Below are positions 1-6,910 of a stretch of DNA of 64,000 nt, in pieces. The position numbers and the translations under genes were made by a program. Source of the stretch: Planctomycetota bacterium (GTDB lineage Bacteria; Planctomycetota; Phycisphaerae; UBA1845; UTPLA1); NCBI GenBank assembly GCA_015654675.1, contig JAATGM010000051.1, positions 186,001 through 250,000 of the forward strand, written 5' to 3'. Every line of letters starts with the position of its first letter. Positions within the stretch are counted from its first letter, which is position 1. The notes below the pieces were generated by a model. It saw only the letters and a program-made list of their open reading frames with translations, did not search any database and was not told the DNA's origin.

Positions 1-1
1 C

Positions 2-163
2 AATCTCGCGAACAATGTGTGGCTGGGCGGCGGGGTGATCGTTTGCCCGGGCGTTTCGATTGGCGAGAATACGGTGGTCGGGGCCGGGGCGGTGGTCGTC
101 CGCGATCTGCCGTCGAATGTGGTGGCCGTGGGCAATCCGGCCAGGGTGGTGCGGACGCTGTGA
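2..163 (+). CDS. Hexapeptide-repeat acetyltransferase, C-terminal end (partial)
   Basis: The frame is open from the window edge and ends in TGA at 161-163, leaving the last 53 residues. They read as left-handed beta-helix hexapeptide turns (NNVWLGGGVIVCPGVSIG, then NTVVGAGAVVVRDLPSN) followed by VAVGNPARVVRTL. This is the classic end of the maltose/nodulation O-acetyltransferase (Maa/NodL, LbH) family, which transfers acetyl from acetyl-CoA to sugars or other hydroxyl acceptors. The substrate cannot be told from this fragment. It lies 47 bp upstream of the AhpD-like gene and could be its operon partner. Confidence 0.85.
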   Translation, partial: NLANNVWLGGGVIVCPGVSIGENTVVGAGAVVVRDLPSNVVAVGNPARVVRTL

Positions 164-210
164 ACGATCGGATCGGCGGGCCAATTTGAGTTTGCTGCAA
201 GGAGAATGCG

Positions 211-513
211 ATGTACGACATGAAGAACCTGACCAAACTGAAGAATCTGGGGACCTTGGCGCCCGAGGCGTGGAAGGCGTTTGTCGCTTTCGACGAAGCG
301 GCGTTCAAGGGCGGCGCGATTCCGCTCAAGTACAAGGAGTTGATGGCGGTGGCTGTCGCGCTGACGACGCAGTGCCCGTACTGCATCGAGATTCATGCCA
401 AGAAGGCGAAGAAGGCCGGCGCGACCGAGCAGGAGCTGGCCGAGACGACGCTGATCACGGCGGCGCTGCGGGCGGGCGGGGCGGTGACGCATGGGACGCA
501 CACGCTGGAATGA
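211..513 (+). CDS. AhpD-like / carboxymuconolactone decarboxylase family protein
   Basis: The 100-residue protein matches the usual length of single-domain CMD/AhpD-like proteins. It carries the alkylhydroperoxidase core: Glu43, the redox pair Cys55-Pro-Tyr-Cys58 and His62 (CPYCIEIH). Known members use this relay to reduce peroxides with a dithiol partner, so a cytoplasmic peroxide-detoxifying or thiol-redox role is inferred. The start at 211 is supported by an AAGGAG ribosome site about 7 nt upstream. A second Met at residue 4 is possible. The Cys pair argues against true carboxymuconolactone decarboxylation. Confidence 0.88.
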   Translation: MYDMKNLTKLKNLGTLAPEAWKAFVAFDEAAFKGGAIPLKYKELMAVAVALTTQCPYCIEIHAKKAKKAGATEQELAETTLITAALRAGGAVTHGTHTLE

Positions 514-655
514 ATGCGGCGGCGGCCGCGGCGAATGGGATTTCTTGATTCGGCGAGGCCGCGCAGGCAAATGGGCGCAAGTTCGGGCCGCGACGGGGCA
601 TACGGCATTCCACTTGCGTGGACGCTCTGCGCGGTTATGATCGTTTCAACGCCAG

Positions 656-729
656 CGGGGCGTAGCTCAGCCCGGTAGAGCGCTTGGTTCGGGACCAAGA
701 GGTCGCAGGTTCAAATCCTGTCGCCCCGA
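656..729 (+). tRNA. tRNA-Pro (CGG)
   Basis: The sequence folds into a complete cloverleaf. The acceptor arms are CGGGGCG (656-662) and CGCCCCG (722-728), and the D-stem pairs GCTC with GAGC. The anticodon stem CTTGG/CCAAG encloses the loop TTCGGGA with anticodon CGG at 690-692. The T-arm is GCAGG-TTCAAAT-CCTGT and the discriminator base is A729. No CCA is encoded. The 3' part of this gene recurs twice downstream, at 2486-2527 and 2805-2837. Confidence 0.96.
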
Positions 730-738
730 TTCACGCAT

Positions 739-779
739 AAAGCCCCGCAGGTCAAAAACCTGCGGGGCTTTCGTTTTTT
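739..779 (+). terminator. Rho-independent terminator of tRNA-Pro
   Basis: Perfect 14-bp arms (739-752 and 758-771) enclose a 5-nt CAAAA loop, followed closely by a run of six T (774-779). It lies 10 bp after the tRNA and is a strong intrinsic terminator on the plus strand. Confidence 0.95.
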
Positions 780-878
780 GAGAGTTTGAACTCTCAGCCT
801 TTGCACGTGCTCTCGGCGTAGCGGTCGTCCCGCTCGGCGATGACGATTCCGGCGCCTCCATTGCTCAGCATTCATCCC

Positions 879-1388
879 ATGAGCCGCCACGACTCCTACG
901 ACACGATCGGCGCGATCCTGAATATCCATGCGATGGTTTACGGGTTTCTCATCGAGGCGATCGAAGACGTTCCGGAGTCCCGCATGACCGAGCAGCCGGG
1001 CACCGTCGTCAACCACCCGGCGTGGACACTGTCGCATCTCAACGCATACGCAGGAACGTTGCTGTCAATGCTCGACGACCCGAGCGTGCCGACTGCCGAC
1101 GCCGAGATGGAGCGGTATGGGTATGGCACCACGCCCGTGGCCGACCGCGCCGCCTATGCGACGAAGCGCGAACTCCTTGACGGGTTCATCGAGCGGAATG
1201 CGCGACTAGCCGCGGTCGTTGGCGAGAAGCACGCCGATTACTTCCCGAGACCTGCGCCGGAGAAATTCCACCCTCATTCGCCGACCATCGGGCACATCGC
1301 TATCACGCTGCTTGTGACGCACCCGCCGCATCACCTGGGCCAGCTTAAGCAATGGCGCCGCGCTGCGGGAATCGCGGAAAAGGCGTGA
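879..1388 (+). CDS. DinB-like metalloprotein
   Basis: The 169-residue, mainly helical protein looks like the DinB/YfiT four-helix-bundle superfamily. These proteins bind a metal through a His triad and include thiol transferases and many stress proteins of unknown substrate. Visible candidate ligands are His46 and His53 (NHPAWTLSHL) and the C-terminal HPPHHLGQLKQW around residues 148-159. I chose the ATG at 879 because the preceding frame (from 840) looks non-conserved. Neither start has a clear ribosome site. It stands alone, downstream of the tRNA terminator. Confidence 0.72.
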   Translation: MSRHDSYDTIGAILNIHAMVYGFLIEAIEDVPESRMTEQPGTVVNHPAWTLSHLNAYAGTLLSMLDDPSVPTADAEMERYGYGTTPVADRAAYATKRELLDGFIERNARLAAVVGEKHADYFPRPAPEKFHPHSPTIGHIAITLLVTHPPHHLGQLKQWRRAAGIAEKA

Positions 1389-1518
1389 CGACGGATGGAA
1401 TGACCGAAGGAAAGCTCTCCAACGAAGGCGACGTGAATGTGCTGATTTCAGCGGACGGACAGTGGTAGAAGTGGATTGCAAAGGCGCCGGAGTTCGATCG
1501 TCCACACCCTAACCCCCT

Positions 1519-1556
1519 CGAAGAAAAGTTCTATTGGTGTGCAGTCACTCCGATTT
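1519..1556 (+). other. Degenerate tRNA-Thr-like scrap, copy 1
   Basis: This stretch resembles 3309-3343. Apart from a 3-nt gap, 29 of 35 positions agree. It includes the D-loop-like TTCTATTGG and an anticodon-arm half TCCGATTT. The partner half of the stem is lost, so it cannot fold as a tRNA. It lies in the 273-bp gap between the DinB-like and YkgJ genes, which otherwise shows nothing. Confidence 0.4.
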
Positions 1557-1661
1557 AGTACGACGCGCCGAACGCGAGACTTTGCGTACCCGCCGTCACA
1601 GTCTCCGCGAATCGCCTTTGCATCTGAATCAAAGTTTTCAATTCGCGAGGATTGATCATCC

Positions 1662-2066
1662 ATGATCCCAATCTCGCTTCCCGTTCGATCAACCACGGAT
1701 GTCTCGTGTGAAGGGTGCGGGGCGTGCTGCCGAACGATGGGATACCCGGTGGGGTACTACGCGATCATTAATCAGGGATACTCGCTTGCGTGGCCGGACG
1801 ACGACGGCACGCTAACGATCATGCGGCGCATGCCGAAGCAGCTCTTCACCGAACTTCGACGACAAATGCGAATCAACGATGCCGCAGGCATTGACCGCGG
1901 TTCGCGGGATCTGCCGTGCGTCTGGCTGGATCCGCAGACGATGCGATGCAAGCACTACGAATATCGCCCGGGTATTTGTCGGGACTTCGAGGTTGGGACG
2001 AGGTTTTGCCTTGATTGGCGAAAGACGTTCAGCGTCGGGGCAGACCTTGCGAAGGCCACGGCATAG
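1662..2066 (+). CDS. YkgJ-family cysteine cluster protein
   Basis: The 134-residue protein has the cysteine pattern of the YkgJ/UPF0153 family: C16-x2-C19-x2-C22C23 (CEGCGACC) near the N terminus, then DLPCVWLD, MRCKHYEYRPGICRDF and a final Cys. The clustered cysteines are thought to bind zinc or an iron-sulfur cluster. No reaction has been established for the family. The start at 1662 has a weak GAGG about 11 nt upstream. It is a single gene with no obvious operon partner. Confidence 0.87.
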   Translation: MIPISLPVRSTTDVSCEGCGACCRTMGYPVGYYAIINQGYSLAWPDDDGTLTIMRRMPKQLFTELRRQMRINDAAGIDRGSRDLPCVWLDPQTMRCKHYEYRPGICRDFEVGTRFCLDWRKTFSVGADLAKATA

Positions 2067-2189
2067 CGATTCGCTCGGCGGGGGCATCGGGCCATTCCGT
2101 TGAGCCGGCGGACTCCCTGCACTTCACATCGAAACGATGATGGCATCCGCTTCCACACCCACCGGCACGCAGCTTGGCGCCGAAGGCGG

Positions 2190-2327
2190 TCAATGCTTGA
2201 TTTCGATGACTGTCTTGTCCTTGTCCCAAAAACTCTCGTGGCAACCGATCTTTGTCCCGCCGAGTAACAGCACGATGAGGACGATAGCCAGTACGCCACC
2301 AATGATGCCGAGGGTTTTCTTGTCCAT
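2190..2327 (-). CDS. Small single-pass membrane protein (45 aa)
   Basis: A short frame starts at ATG (2325-2327 on the minus strand) behind a purine-rich GAGAGAGCGGAC. It encodes a Lys-rich start (MDKK), a transmembrane segment of about 20 residues (TLGIIGGVLAIVLIVLLLGG) and a charged tail containing one Cys and the motif ESFWDKDKTVIEIKH. The layout (short basic N terminus, helix, charged tail) fits a genuine small membrane protein. No function or family is recognised. Confidence 0.6.
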   Translation of the reverse strand: MDKKTLGIIGGVLAIVLIVLLLGGTKIGCHESFWDKDKTVIEIKH

Positions 2328-2485
2328 GTCCGCTCTCTCTTTCTCTACCGGAATGCGCCGGCCGAATCAGCGTAAACCCTTGTCAATGCGTGTTACGAGG
2401 TGCGAATAATTGCGAAAGCGTCGACCATACGTTATTCATTGTAGAATCAGTGTTTGGGCCGCTGTTGGCGGAAGTTTTCAGGATT

Positions 2486-2527
2486 TTCGGGATCAAGAGG
2501 TCGCAGGTTCAAAGCCTGTCGCCCCGA
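2486..2527 (+). repeat. Partial copy of tRNA-Pro: anticodon loop to discriminator
   Basis: This 42-nt stretch corresponds to tRNA-Pro 688-729 with only two mismatches (at 2493 and 2514). The 5' half of the tRNA is absent or unrecognisable. It directly abuts the GIY-YIG coding region, whose frame continues upstream through it. With the copy at 2805 it forms a direct repeat bracketing that gene. Confidence 0.9.
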
Positions 2528-2528
2528 T

Positions 2529-2768
2529 TTGTATCACGTCTACGTTTTGAAGAGCGACGCCACCGGTCGCTTCCATACGGCCTTGTGCGAGGCGCTGGAC
2601 GATTGTCTGGCCCGGCACAACGCCGGCGAAATGCCGGACACGCGCGATGGCGTTCCGTGGCGACTCGTGCACAGCGAGGAATTCGCCACACGATCCGAGG
2701 CGATGCGGCGCGAGCGGTTTCTCAAGACGGGTCGCGGCCGAAATAAGCTGCGGCAGGCATACGGCTAG
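2529..2768 (+). CDS. GIY-YIG nuclease-like protein, probably inactive
   Basis: About 79 residues match single-domain GIY-YIG proteins of the UPF0213/YhbQ type. The first strand is YHVYVLKS, then RHNAGE, PWRLVHSEEFATRSEAMRRERFLKTGRGR. Family members cut DNA using the two motif tyrosines, an Arg and a Glu. Here the YIG position reads HTA and the Arg position is Cys, so catalysis is doubtful. There is no ATG. I chose TTG at 2529, immediately after the tRNA relic. The frame also extends upstream to TTG 2454 through the tRNA sequence. A related broken copy lies at 3855-4005. Confidence 0.7.
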   Translation: MYHVYVLKSDATGRFHTALCEALDDCLARHNAGEMPDTRDGVPWRLVHSEEFATRSEAMRRERFLKTGRGRNKLRQAYG

Positions 2769-2804
2769 GGCGGTCAGGGTTTGTCCGTCATGGCGGGCGG
2801 CGGC

Positions 2805-2837
2805 AGGTCGCAGATTCAAATCCTGTCGCCCCGATTC
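2805..2837 (+). repeat. Second partial copy of the tRNA-Pro 3' end
   Basis: The 33-nt stretch matches tRNA-Pro 700-732 (variable loop, T-arm, 3' acceptor strand, discriminator and three bases beyond) with one mismatch (G709 becomes A2814). It lies 36 bp after the GIY-YIG stop codon. The flank diverges abruptly on both sides. Confidence 0.9.
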
Positions 2838-2905
2838 GTAAAGACTCCTGCATCGCAGGGCCTATCACTTTCCGAGATCGCGGTGAGAAGACTCGCGCCC
2901 GTCGC

Positions 2906-3175
2906 TCACCGGCCGAAGCGCTCCTTCGCACGGGCGCGGGCTCGTTCAGCGTCTAACTCGCGATCGCGTGGTTCGGCCGCAGTCACGAGCGCATCGAGCA
3001 GCTCGCGGGCGGCGGCCGACACTCTATCGACCGCGCGATCGAAGACTGCCTTGTTGGCCTTCGACGGCTCGTGAAATCCGGACAGCTTGCGTACGAACTG
3101 GATCGCCGATGCACGAACTTCATCGTCGGTCGCAGGTGGCTCAAAATTAAAAAGAGTCTTGATGTTCCGGCACAT
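2906..3175 (-). CDS. DUF2277 family protein
   Basis: The 89-residue protein begins MCRNIKTLFNFEPPAT and contains VRKLSGFHEPS, the signature of the DUF2277 family. Its tail is Arg/Ala-rich (ERARARAKERFG). I set the start at the ATG reading MCRNI (3173-3175), because the family begins exactly there and the upstream in-frame extension is Arg/Ser-rich and unconserved. No function is established. It lies between tRNA relics and is transcribed against them. Confidence 0.88.
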   Translation of the reverse strand: MCRNIKTLFNFEPPATDDEVRASAIQFVRKLSGFHEPSKANKAVFDRAVDRVSAAARELLDALVTAAEPRDRELDAERARARAKERFGR

Positions 3176-3308
3176 CCGGCGTTCTCCTGTGGACTCGCGA
3201 ATTCCTCCGCGGGGCGACGACCGCGCTGGCCGGCCCCGGCCTGAAGAGTATTGCGGGTTCAAAGCACGATGGCGCGAATTCGCGGCTCGCACGCTTGAAA
3301 TCCGCGCA

Positions 3309-3378
3309 CGAAGAGTTCAATTGGCGTACTGTCATTCCGATTTGTAGTCGGAAGGGGGGGCGAGGTGCGATTCTCGCC
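3309..3378 (+). other. Degenerate tRNA-Thr(TGT)-like sequence, copy 2
   Basis: A good anticodon arm is visible: stem TCCGA (3336-3340), loop TTTGTAG with potential anticodon TGT (3343-3345), stem TCGGA (3348-3352). A D-loop-like GTTCAATTGG precedes it. A T-arm-like hairpin GGCGAG/CTCGCC (3359-3378) follows with an 8-nt loop. No acceptor stem or D-stem pairs, so this is a relic or look-alike, not a working tRNA. The first half resembles 1519-1556. Confidence 0.45.
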
Positions 3379-3410
3379 AAACTGTTGACCAGTCGTTGGG
3401 AAGGTACGCG

Positions 3411-3806
3411 ATGTATGACGTAACGATTGAATTGGACGATCGCCCCGGTGCCCTTGCCGAGATGGGTGAGGTTTTGGGACAAGCTGGCGTCAGCATAGAA
3501 GGTGGCGGCGCCTGGGTTGTCGATGGCGGGGGCGTTGCCCATTTCTTGTTTCACGACGTAACGGTCGCCAAGCGGGCATTGGAAGCGGCCGGCATTCGCG
3601 TTTTGGCCGTGCGCGAGGTCGTCGTACAGCGCTTGAAACAGGCCGTACCCGGCCAGCTCGGAAAACTGACCCGTCGAATGGCCGATGCCGGGGTCAATAT
3701 CGAAGTCCTCTATAGCGATCACGATCATCAACTGATACTGGTCGTCGATGACATTGCAAAGGGTCGAGCTGTTTCCGAGGCATGGGGACGCGAAGCGGGC
3801 GCTTGA
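3411..3806 (+). CDS. Tandem ACT-domain protein
   Basis: The 131-residue protein contains two ACT-like halves. The first has DRPGALAEMGEVLGQAGVSIEG near residues 10-31. The second has VPGQLGKLTRRMADAGVNIE followed by HQLILVVDD. ACT domains bind amino acids or similar ligands and usually regulate a partner enzyme. No enzyme domain is attached, so this is probably a free-standing sensor. The ATG at 3411 follows GGAAGG by about 7 nt. The upstream in-frame ATG has no ribosome site. Confidence 0.85.
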   Translation: MYDVTIELDDRPGALAEMGEVLGQAGVSIEGGGAWVVDGGGVAHFLFHDVTVAKRALEAAGIRVLAVREVVVQRLKQAVPGQLGKLTRRMADAGVNIEVLYSDHDHQLILVVDDIAKGRAVSEAWGREAGA

Positions 3807-3854
3807 AGCAATCAGAGTGACCGGGGCTCACGGTTTCACGGCCAGCAGCATCCG

Positions 3855-4005
3855 GGTCGCTGCTACACCGGATCCTGCGAGGACCTGTAAGCTCGCTTGG
3901 CTTGACACTACGCTGGCGAATTGCCGGACACGCGGGATGGCGTTCCGTGGCGACTCATGCACAGTGAGGAATTCGCCACACGATCCGAGGCGATGCGGCG
4001 CGAGC
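3855..4005 (+). pseudogene. Decayed second copy of the GIY-YIG gene
   Basis: These 151 bp align without gaps to 2565-2715 of the GIY-YIG gene. The last 80 or so bases differ at only three positions. Translation in the equivalent frame gives GRCYTGSCEDL, a TAA stop (3888-3890), ARLA, a TGA stop (3903-3905), then HYAGELPDTRDG and VPWRLMHSEEFATRSEAM. It keeps a YTG motif and the Arg that the other copy has lost. The N-terminal strand and C-terminal tail are missing. It ends 12 bp before the DUF1398 stop codon. Confidence 0.85.
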
Positions 4006-4017
4006 ACTCGGCGGGGA

Positions 4018-4422
4018 CTACTTCTTTGCGCCCGGAAACCACTCGGTATGGATTTCGCCGTTACGGCCGAAGTACTGCACGCACTTCCCCGTTAGCTGAA
4101 CAAAGTAGCCGACGCACCCGGCGGCGAGGGCCTGGCGGGTGAACTGGGGATACATGATTTCACCCCGTTGTGATTGGCGCACCGAGGCCTCGACCTGCGC
4201 TGCCGAGAAGGCAGCGGCGATGGGCGCGTCCTCGTACGCCATCGGCACGACGCACGACTGTCCCTCCGGGGTGTAGTACGTGATCTCCTTACGCGAATAG
4301 TCGGCGTGGTATCGCTCGATGCCGGCCGTTGTGAGACGTCCAACGACCTCGCCGAAATGAATCCGCCCTGACGCGGACAGCTCCGCACATTGCTTGACCA
4401 CCGTTGTCTGTTCACCGTTCAT
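4018..4422 (-). CDS. DUF1398 family protein
   Basis: The 134-residue protein follows the DUF1398 pattern: an N-terminal helix, GIERYHADYSRKEITYYTPEGQS, a central QRGEIMYPQFTRQALAAG, and a near-repeat GYFVQLTGKCVQYFGRNGE. The duplicated strand pattern 'YxxDxxxxxxTYYxxxG' is visible in both halves. The family has no established activity, although some members are annotated as phage-envelope-like. The start is supported by GAAGGAG about 7 nt upstream. It is monocistronic. Confidence 0.85.
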   Translation of the reverse strand: MNGEQTTVVKQCAELSASGRIHFGEVVGRLTTAGIERYHADYSRKEITYYTPEGQSCVVPMAYEDAPIAAAFSAAQVEASVRQSQRGEIMYPQFTRQALAAGCVGYFVQLTGKCVQYFGRNGEIHTEWFPGAKK

Positions 4423-4517
4423 ATCCCTGCTCCTTCAATGGTGTGTCGTTATGACCTATCTCTCGGTCGCCGTGGCGTCCGGCATTTTCCGCTTTGATGC
4501 AGCGTAACTTGGCTGCG

Positions 4518-4546
4518 TTGCTGGACCGCGCTGCTGGACGTAAAAT
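4518..4546 (+). promoter_or_regulatory. Candidate sigma-70-type promoter
   Basis: TTGCTG (4518-4523), a 17-nt spacer and TAAAAT (4541-4546) lie 55 bp upstream of the 2H phosphoesterase gene, on the correct strand. The leader carries AGGAG before the start codon. Confidence 0.5.
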
Positions 4547-4600
4547 AAATTACCTGCGATGAATGTGGTATCCAACCGCTAACGCTCCCAGGAGACTCGC

Positions 4601-5329
4601 ATGAATCGATACGTGAAGGTCTTCGCGATTCTGTCCGTCGGCCTGTTGGCCTTGCTGCTCGGCATTGTTCACCCGGTGACGGCGAATGAGTCGAGTTCCG
4701 TGACGGCCATCGACATCCTGCTCGAACCCGACGCGGCGATGGTCAACAGGGCCGAGACCGCCAACCAGCGACTGCTCAAGGAATTCCCCAAGGGCTTTGT
4801 TCTCGGCAAGACGCATCATCCGCATATTTCCTGCCTGCAGCGGTACGTGCGGACGGCGGACCTCGACAAGGTGTACGCGGCCGTCGGCAAGGTCCTGGCG
4901 GAAGAGAAGCCGATCGGCTGGAAACTCAAGGCGTACCGGTATTACTACCTGCCCTGGAAGGACGTCGGCCTGGCCGGGATCGTGATCGAGCCCACCGACG
5001 ATCTCATCCGGTATCAGAAGAAGCTGATCGATGCCGTCGCTCCGTTCACCGTGGAGACAGGGACCGCGGCGGCGTACGTCACCACGAAAGAAGACCCCGA
5101 CATCAATCAACCGACCATCGACTATGTGAAGGACTTCGTGCCAAACGAGACCGGCAAGAAGTTCAACCCGCACGTGACGATCGGCCTGGCCAGCGAGGAC
5201 TATCTGAAGAAGATGCTCGAAGAGAAGTTTGAGCCGTTCACGTTTTCGCCGGTGGGCGCGTCGGTCTACCATCTCGGCAACTTCGGGACCGCTCGGACGA
5301 AGCTCAAGAGTTGGGAATTGAAGCCCTGA
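4601..5329 (+). CDS. Exported 2H phosphoesterase-superfamily protein
   Basis: The 242-residue protein has a Sec-type signal peptide (cleavage likely after Ala28, PVTA|NE). It has the two His-x-Ser/Thr motifs of 2H phosphoesterases: HPHISC (His75-Ser77) and NPHVTIG (His191-Thr193). The superfamily hydrolyses or ligates cyclic phosphate bonds, as in 2',3'-cyclic phosphodiesterases and 2'-5' RNA ligase. Most members are cytoplasmic, so the signal peptide implies an unusual periplasmic substrate. The start has AGGAG about 7 nt upstream. Confidence 0.85.
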   Translation: MNRYVKVFAILSVGLLALLLGIVHPVTANESSSVTAIDILLEPDAAMVNRAETANQRLLKEFPKGFVLGKTHHPHISCLQRYVRTADLDKVYAAVGKVLAEEKPIGWKLKAYRYYYLPWKDVGLAGIVIEPTDDLIRYQKKLIDAVAPFTVETGTAAAYVTTKEDPDINQPTIDYVKDFVPNETGKKFNPHVTIGLASEDYLKKMLEEKFEPFTFSPVGASVYHLGNFGTARTKLKSWELKP

Positions 5330-5386
5330 TAGCGCTCGTCGGAAGCCTGCCGGCAGGACTAATCGGCATCCAGCCGCCGACGCTCG

Positions 5387-6265
5387 TTATTGCTGCGCGT
5401 CGAGGAACTCCGCAATCAACTGTGCTGTCAACTCCGGGTAACGGCTGTCCCTCTGCGTCATGACCGCTTCACCAAGATAGTCTCCGTGTCCACCCGGCAG
5501 GACGAGCAAACGCGCGCCTGAAATCAGGCGTGTCAACTCGACGGCGTGCTCGAGCGTCACGATGTCCTGGTCCCCAACGACGATCAGGGTTGGCGCGGTG
5601 ATCGATCGAACTAGGTTGTCCGGCACATCCTCAAAATTCCGCATCCGCGCGGCATCTTTGTCGTGCATGATTTTGAGTTGACGCGCGTCCGGGTTCACCC
5701 GCAGAAATGCGTCCTTGAGCGGTTGCGGCATGTTCGAAAAGTCTGCCTGCTGCATGAACTCCCAAAGCTGAGGACGAGCGCCTTGCCTCTTAGTCATTGA
5801 CGACGCAAAGACCAGCTTTCGAACAAGTTGCGGATGTCGAATGGCGACCTGAAGGGCGACGCTGGCGCCATTGCTGAACCCCAGGAAGTCCGCTTTTTCG
5901 ACTCTCAAGTAGCGAAGCAGGGCCGCAACGTCGTCCGCGGACGATTCGAAAGTAACCGGCCCGTCACGATCGCTCGTGCGGCCGTGCCCCTGTTCCTCGA
6001 CGGCAATGACCTTGCGGCCGCGGGCAAAAACCGGAAGAGTTCTGCCGAATGTGACTTCAATGGTTGACCCGCCGCCGTGAAGCAGCACCAACGGAAGCCC
6101 ATCCCGGCGACCGTGGACTTCATAGTACATGTTGATGCCGTTGACGGGGGCATGGCCGCACACAAGCGGCTCGGATCGGGGAATTGCCATGCTCGTTCTA
6201 ATTTGTTTGGCGCAGCCACTGCCCACGAGCAGCATGCCAAGCACTAGCGGCAAACCGGATTTCAT
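5387..6265 (-). CDS. Lipoprotein alpha/beta hydrolase
   Basis: The 292-residue protein begins with a lipoprotein signal ending in LLVGSGC (Cys18). It shows the alpha/beta-hydrolase fold landmarks in order: the oxyanion region LLHGGGS, EEQGHGRTS, the nucleophile elbow GFSNG (Ser131), a late Asp in VVGDQDIV and the catalytic His in LPGGHGDY. It is probably a membrane-anchored periplasmic esterase, lactonase or related hydrolase. The substrate is unknown. The start at 6265 has GAAAGAGG upstream. It is convergent with the 2H gene. Confidence 0.87.
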   Translation of the reverse strand: MKSGLPLVLGMLLVGSGCAKQIRTSMAIPRSEPLVCGHAPVNGINMYYEVHGRRDGLPLVLLHGGGSTIEVTFGRTLPVFARGRKVIAVEEQGHGRTSDRDGPVTFESSADDVAALLRYLRVEKADFLGFSNGASVALQVAIRHPQLVRKLVFASSMTKRQGARPQLWEFMQQADFSNMPQPLKDAFLRVNPDARQLKIMHDKDAARMRNFEDVPDNLVRSITAPTLIVVGDQDIVTLEHAVELTRLISGARLLVLPGGHGDYLGEAVMTQRDSRYPELTAQLIAEFLDAQQ

Positions 6266-6363
6266 ACTGCCTCTTTCAAGGTTGCCCAACCCTTTCGTTC
6301 ATCAGCACGCTGCCCTGTCGGTGCTGTGATCGTGGATGCGGACCTTCTGCCACGCCGTTTGCC

Positions 6364-6864
6364 CTACGCGGGCTGAGCGAGCACCGCGTCCAACTGCTTG
6401 TATCCGGCCTCCATCCCCTGATCCATGCCCGAAGCGATCGCGCCGTCACGGGCCTCTTTCGAGTCGTACGTCTGCGTGATGCGCATCGTGGTGACGCCGC
6501 CTTTTTCGGCAAACTCGTGCTTTTCTACGAGCGAGCCGATCGTCTGGCCGGACCCCAACGCCATCGTTTCGGTGTGAACGATTCGCTCGTGCAGGACCAC
6601 TTCCGTGAACACACCCTCGAGCGTCATGGCCGGATCGGCCTCTTCGCTCTTCCACGCCAACTTCAACGCGCCGCCCACGCGCGCGTCGCACTCGCAGACG
6701 GTGACGGTCCAACCCGGGGGAGGGAGCATCCAACGGCGCATCTTTTCCGGGGTGAACATCGCCTCCCACACGAACCGAAGCGGGGCGTTGAACGTGCGGG
6801 TGAGGACGATGGTGGTGTCCGTCGGGGTGGAGACTTGAAGGCCTTTGGCGGAAGTAGCGTTCAT
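6364..6864 (-). CDS. SRPBCC (AHSA1-like) ligand-binding protein
   Basis: The 166-residue protein has the START/SRPBCC pattern of the AHSA1 subfamily: TRTFNAPLRFVWEAMFTPEKMRRWM near the N terminus, a central VGGALKLAWKS, and the C-terminal long helix ending YKQLDAVLAQ. These domains form a deep hydrophobic pocket for small molecules. It lies 46 bp downstream of the ArsR-type gene on the same strand, so the two form an operon. The pairing suggests that the regulator senses, and the SRPBCC protein binds, the same or a related compound. Confidence 0.88.
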   Translation of the reverse strand: MNATSAKGLQVSTPTDTTIVLTRTFNAPLRFVWEAMFTPEKMRRWMLPPPGWTVTVCECDARVGGALKLAWKSEEADPAMTLEGVFTEVVLHERIVHTETMALGSGQTIGSLVEKHEFAEKGGVTTMRITQTYDSKEARDGAIASGMDQGMEAGYKQLDAVLAQPA

Positions 6865-6910
6865 GAAGCGGTCCTTTAGATAGATAACAGGGTGATCTCC
6901 GCTGAAACGC

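Noticed and set aside
3241..3262. T-arm-like GCGGGTTCAAAGC, possible fourth tRNA fragment
   Set aside because: Only about ten bases in a row agree with the tRNA-Pro relic and the rest needs a gap. Chance cannot be excluded.
5347..5358. Palindrome CCTGCCGGCAGG between convergent genes
   Set aside because: There is no loop and no T-run, so it is not a convincing terminator.
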